This document shows positions 62,474 to 64,000 of a stretch of DNA of 64,000 bases, one piece after another (the stretch's first letter is position 1; every line of letters starts with the position of its first letter). The position numbers and the translations under genes are program-made. This DNA comes from Vibrio sp. S9_S30 (GTDB lineage Bacteria > Pseudomonadota > Gammaproteobacteria > Enterobacterales > Vibrionaceae), in NCBI RefSeq assembly GCF_014694455.1, contig NZ_JAAUWT010000013.1:1-64000 (forward strand). Reading direction: 5' to 3'. The notes under the pieces were generated by a model. It saw only the letters and a program-made list of their open reading frames with translations. It searched no databases and was not told the DNA's origin.

Positions 62474-63364
62474 CTAAACTTGTGGGCGAACACCCAACGT
62501 ATGGCATAACGCATACGTCATTTCCGCTCGGTTCAGCGTATAGAAGTGAAAATCCTTCACCCCTTCACGGCTTAAAATTCTTACTATATCGATCGCTTGA
62601 CTCGCCCCCACCAACTGACGGGTTGTGGGATCATCATCCAATCCTTCGAATTGCTTCGCCATCCATCCAGGCACTTTGACGTTATTGATGCTTGCAAAAC
62701 GAGAGGCCTGCTTAAAGTTCGACACCGGCAGGATCCCCGGAACAATCTCAACGTCAATCCCCGCTGCCACACAACGATCGCGAAAACGCAGATAACTCTC
62801 TACATCAAAAAAGAACTGAGTGATGGCGCGGTTGGCACCCGCATCCACTTTACGCTTCAAATTGAGTAGATCAGCTTGCGCACTTTTGGCTTCTGGGTGA
62901 ACTTCAGGGAATGCCGCGACAGAAATATCAAAATCATGCAGTGACTTCAGTAATTCGACCAAATCGGAGGCATACATATCTGGCGCACCACCACCCGGTG
63001 GAATGTCGCCACGCAACGCTACAATGCTTTCAATGCCATTCCTCCAGTAATCATTAGCAATGTTCACCAATTCATCACGGGACGCATCGATACACGTTAA
63101 GTGTGGTGCCGCAACCAAACCTGTTTGATCTTTGATTTCTTTGATAATGGAATGCGTGCGGTCACGTTCTCCAGAGTTTGCACCGTAGGTAACAGAAACA
63201 AACTTTGGCTGTAAGGTTTTCAGGCGGTGCACTGAGTTCCAAAGCGTTTCTTCCATTTTTTCACTGCTTGGTGGAAAAAACTCAAATGAGACATTGATGT
63301 CACCAGAAAGCTCAGCAACGTTCTGATTCAAAGCATCTATATGACTGGCGTGGGTATAACTCAT
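62474..63364 (-). CDS. metF: methylenetetrahydrofolate reductase
   Basis: A 296-aa FAD enzyme making 5-methyl-THF for methionine synthesis. Signatures are VSFEFFPPSSEKMEE, PHLTCIDASRDEL, ALRGDIPPGG and GANRAITQFFFD. ATG at 63364 follows a GGGAGAG Shine-Dalgarno; an upstream start would lack one. Tandem met boxes lie 50 bases upstream, and metL (with presumably metB) follows the usual vibrio met cluster. Confidence 0.95.
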   Translation of the reverse strand: MSYTHASHIDALNQNVAELSGDINVSFEFFPPSSEKMEETLWNSVHRLKTLQPKFVSVTYGANSGERDRTHSIIKEIKDQTGLVAAPHLTCIDASRDELVNIANDYWRNGIESIVALRGDIPPGGGAPDMYASDLVELLKSLHDFDISVAAFPEVHPEAKSAQADLLNLKRKVDAGANRAITQFFFDVESYLRFRDRCVAAGIDVEIVPGILPVSNFKQASRFASINNVKVPGWMAKQFEGLDDDPTTRQLVGASQAIDIVRILSREGVKDFHFYTLNRAEMTYALCHTLGVRPQV

Positions 63365-63413
63365 GCTTCTCTCCCTGTGGCACCACCACAAAAAATTCTT
63401 TTTAAATTCGCAG

Positions 63414-63437
63414 CGACGTTTAGACGTCTATATGTCC
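63414..63437. promoter_or_regulatory. MetJ met boxes upstream of metF
   Basis: Three adjacent 8-mers, CGACGTTT, AGACGTCT and ATATGTCC, include one perfect met box flanked by partial matches in register. This is the arrangement MetJ needs to bind cooperatively and repress metF. Confidence 0.75.
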
Positions 63438-63569
63438 AGAGAATGTCTTTTATCCGATTTAATGTCAACTGGATCACCATGAATTTTATTCATGATTAAG
63501 CTGAGTATTTTTCATTAAAAAAATCACAGCATCTGGATGGCGTTGGAATAACAAAATTGGAATAACAAA

Positions 63570-63590
63570 AAAGGGCGCGCAGCGCCCTTT
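63570..63590 (-). terminator. terminator after metL
   Basis: AAAGGGCGC and GCGCCCTTT pair around three bases, with a T run on the minus strand. Confidence 0.75.
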
Positions 63591-63605
63591 AGTGATAATA
63601 AATAG

Positions 63606-64000
63606 TTATAGCAAACTTGCAAGCCGATTCAGGTCCGACTGAATAGCCCCTGCCGTCACCGCTTTACCGGCACCAGGACCGCGAATAACCAACGGGTTGT
63701 CTTTATACCACTTACTCTCGATGGCAAAGATATTATCGCAGGGTAATAAGTTCGCTAATGCGTGCTCGCAAGGTAATGCTTCAACCCCTACGGTTGCGCT
63801 CCCGTTCTTTTCTAGTCTTGCAACATAGCGCAATACTTTGTCTTCACGTTGTGCTTTCTCAAGACGCTCGGCTAAGTTCTCGCTCAAGATCTGTCCATTG
63901 TCCAAAAAATCATCCAGTGGCAAATCACGTAATTGCTCTGGAACCAGTGATTCCACTTTCACGTTTTCAGGTTCTAGTTCTAATCCAGACTCACGCGCCA
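63606..64000 (-). CDS. metL: aspartokinase II/homoserine dehydrogenase II, C-terminus
   Basis: Only the last 131 codons are inside the window; the frame is open through the right edge (AREsGLELEPEN-VKVESLVPE-type sequence reads on past 63962). The segment is the C-terminal homoserine dehydrogenase domain, with FAIESKWYKDNPLVIRGPGA and a terminal NRLASLL. Position behind met boxes and metF indicates MetL rather than ThrA. Confidence 0.85.
   Translation of the reverse strand, partial: ARESGLELEPENVKVESLVPEQLRDLPLDDFLDNGQILSENLAERLEKAQREDKVLRYVARLEKNGSATVGVEALPCEHALANLLPCDNIFAIESKWYKDNPLVIRGPGAGKAVTAGAIQSDLNRLASLL

Overview
The window looks like part of the large chromosome of a Vibrio or close Vibrionaceae relative. 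The evidence is gene content: AphA, the argininosuccinate lyase-acetyltransferase fusion ArgHA, the extracellular nuclease Xds, a peroxiredoxin-glutaredoxin fusion beside oxyR, pilMNOPQ divergent from mrcA, a DUF3624 gene, and an ast operon next to pabA. Most of it is core housekeeping sequence, mainly on the minus strand. No rRNA, tRNA, CRISPR array or insertion sequence was recognised.

Layout. (1) 1-3,206 is accessory DNA: an avcD-type anti-phage deoxycytidylate deaminase, the short transcribed region expected to hold its AvcI antitoxin (with an intact 53-codon ORF), and decayed fragments of a phage lysis/structural cassette. (2) 3,207-13,000 is zur, a cheX-like gene, pgi, yjbQ, an Omp85-like barrel, alr, dnaB, a DUF481 porin, and rplI-rpsR-(priB)-rpsF. 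The priB slot holds a clear pseudogene with several lesions. (3) 13,190-18,900 is the arginine succinyltransferase operon astC-astA-astD plus a DUF1338 gene, and pabA. (4) 19,078-31,757 is an export-rich region: a GH19 chitinase, six exported or membrane-anchored proteins of unknown function (two tandem small four-cysteine paralogues, three larger secreted proteins, and a membrane-anchored beta-domain plus HEAT-repeat protein), and the nuclease Xds. (5) 32,098-43,565 is trpS-gph-rpe-dam-damX-aroB-aroK-pilQPONM. (6) 43,709-50,262 is mrcA, oxyR, prx-grx, an Lpd-like flavoprotein and a DUF3624 gene. (7) 50,394-58,545 is phoA and arginine biosynthesis (argCBGH divergent from argE). (8) 58,806-64,000 is ppc, aphA, metF and the 3' end of metL.

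Regulation that can be read directly: a four-half-site OxyR operator between oxyR and prx-grx, a three-repeat Pho box upstream of phoA, paired ARG boxes between argC and argE, tandem met boxes upstream of metF, a LuxR/HapR-like site upstream of aphA, and a candidate S6:S18 binding hairpin in the rpsF leader. Many gene ends carry clear rho-independent terminators, several of them bidirectional.

The items most worth following up are the avcID-type defence locus on phage debris, the loss of priB, and the six-gene secreted cluster at 21,010-28,682. One protein of that cluster has a layout reminiscent of the vitellogenin N-terminal module (beta-domain followed by helical repeats). Smaller curiosities are a TrpS C-terminal extension that looks like read-through past a displaced stop, and two degenerate tandem-repeat patches.
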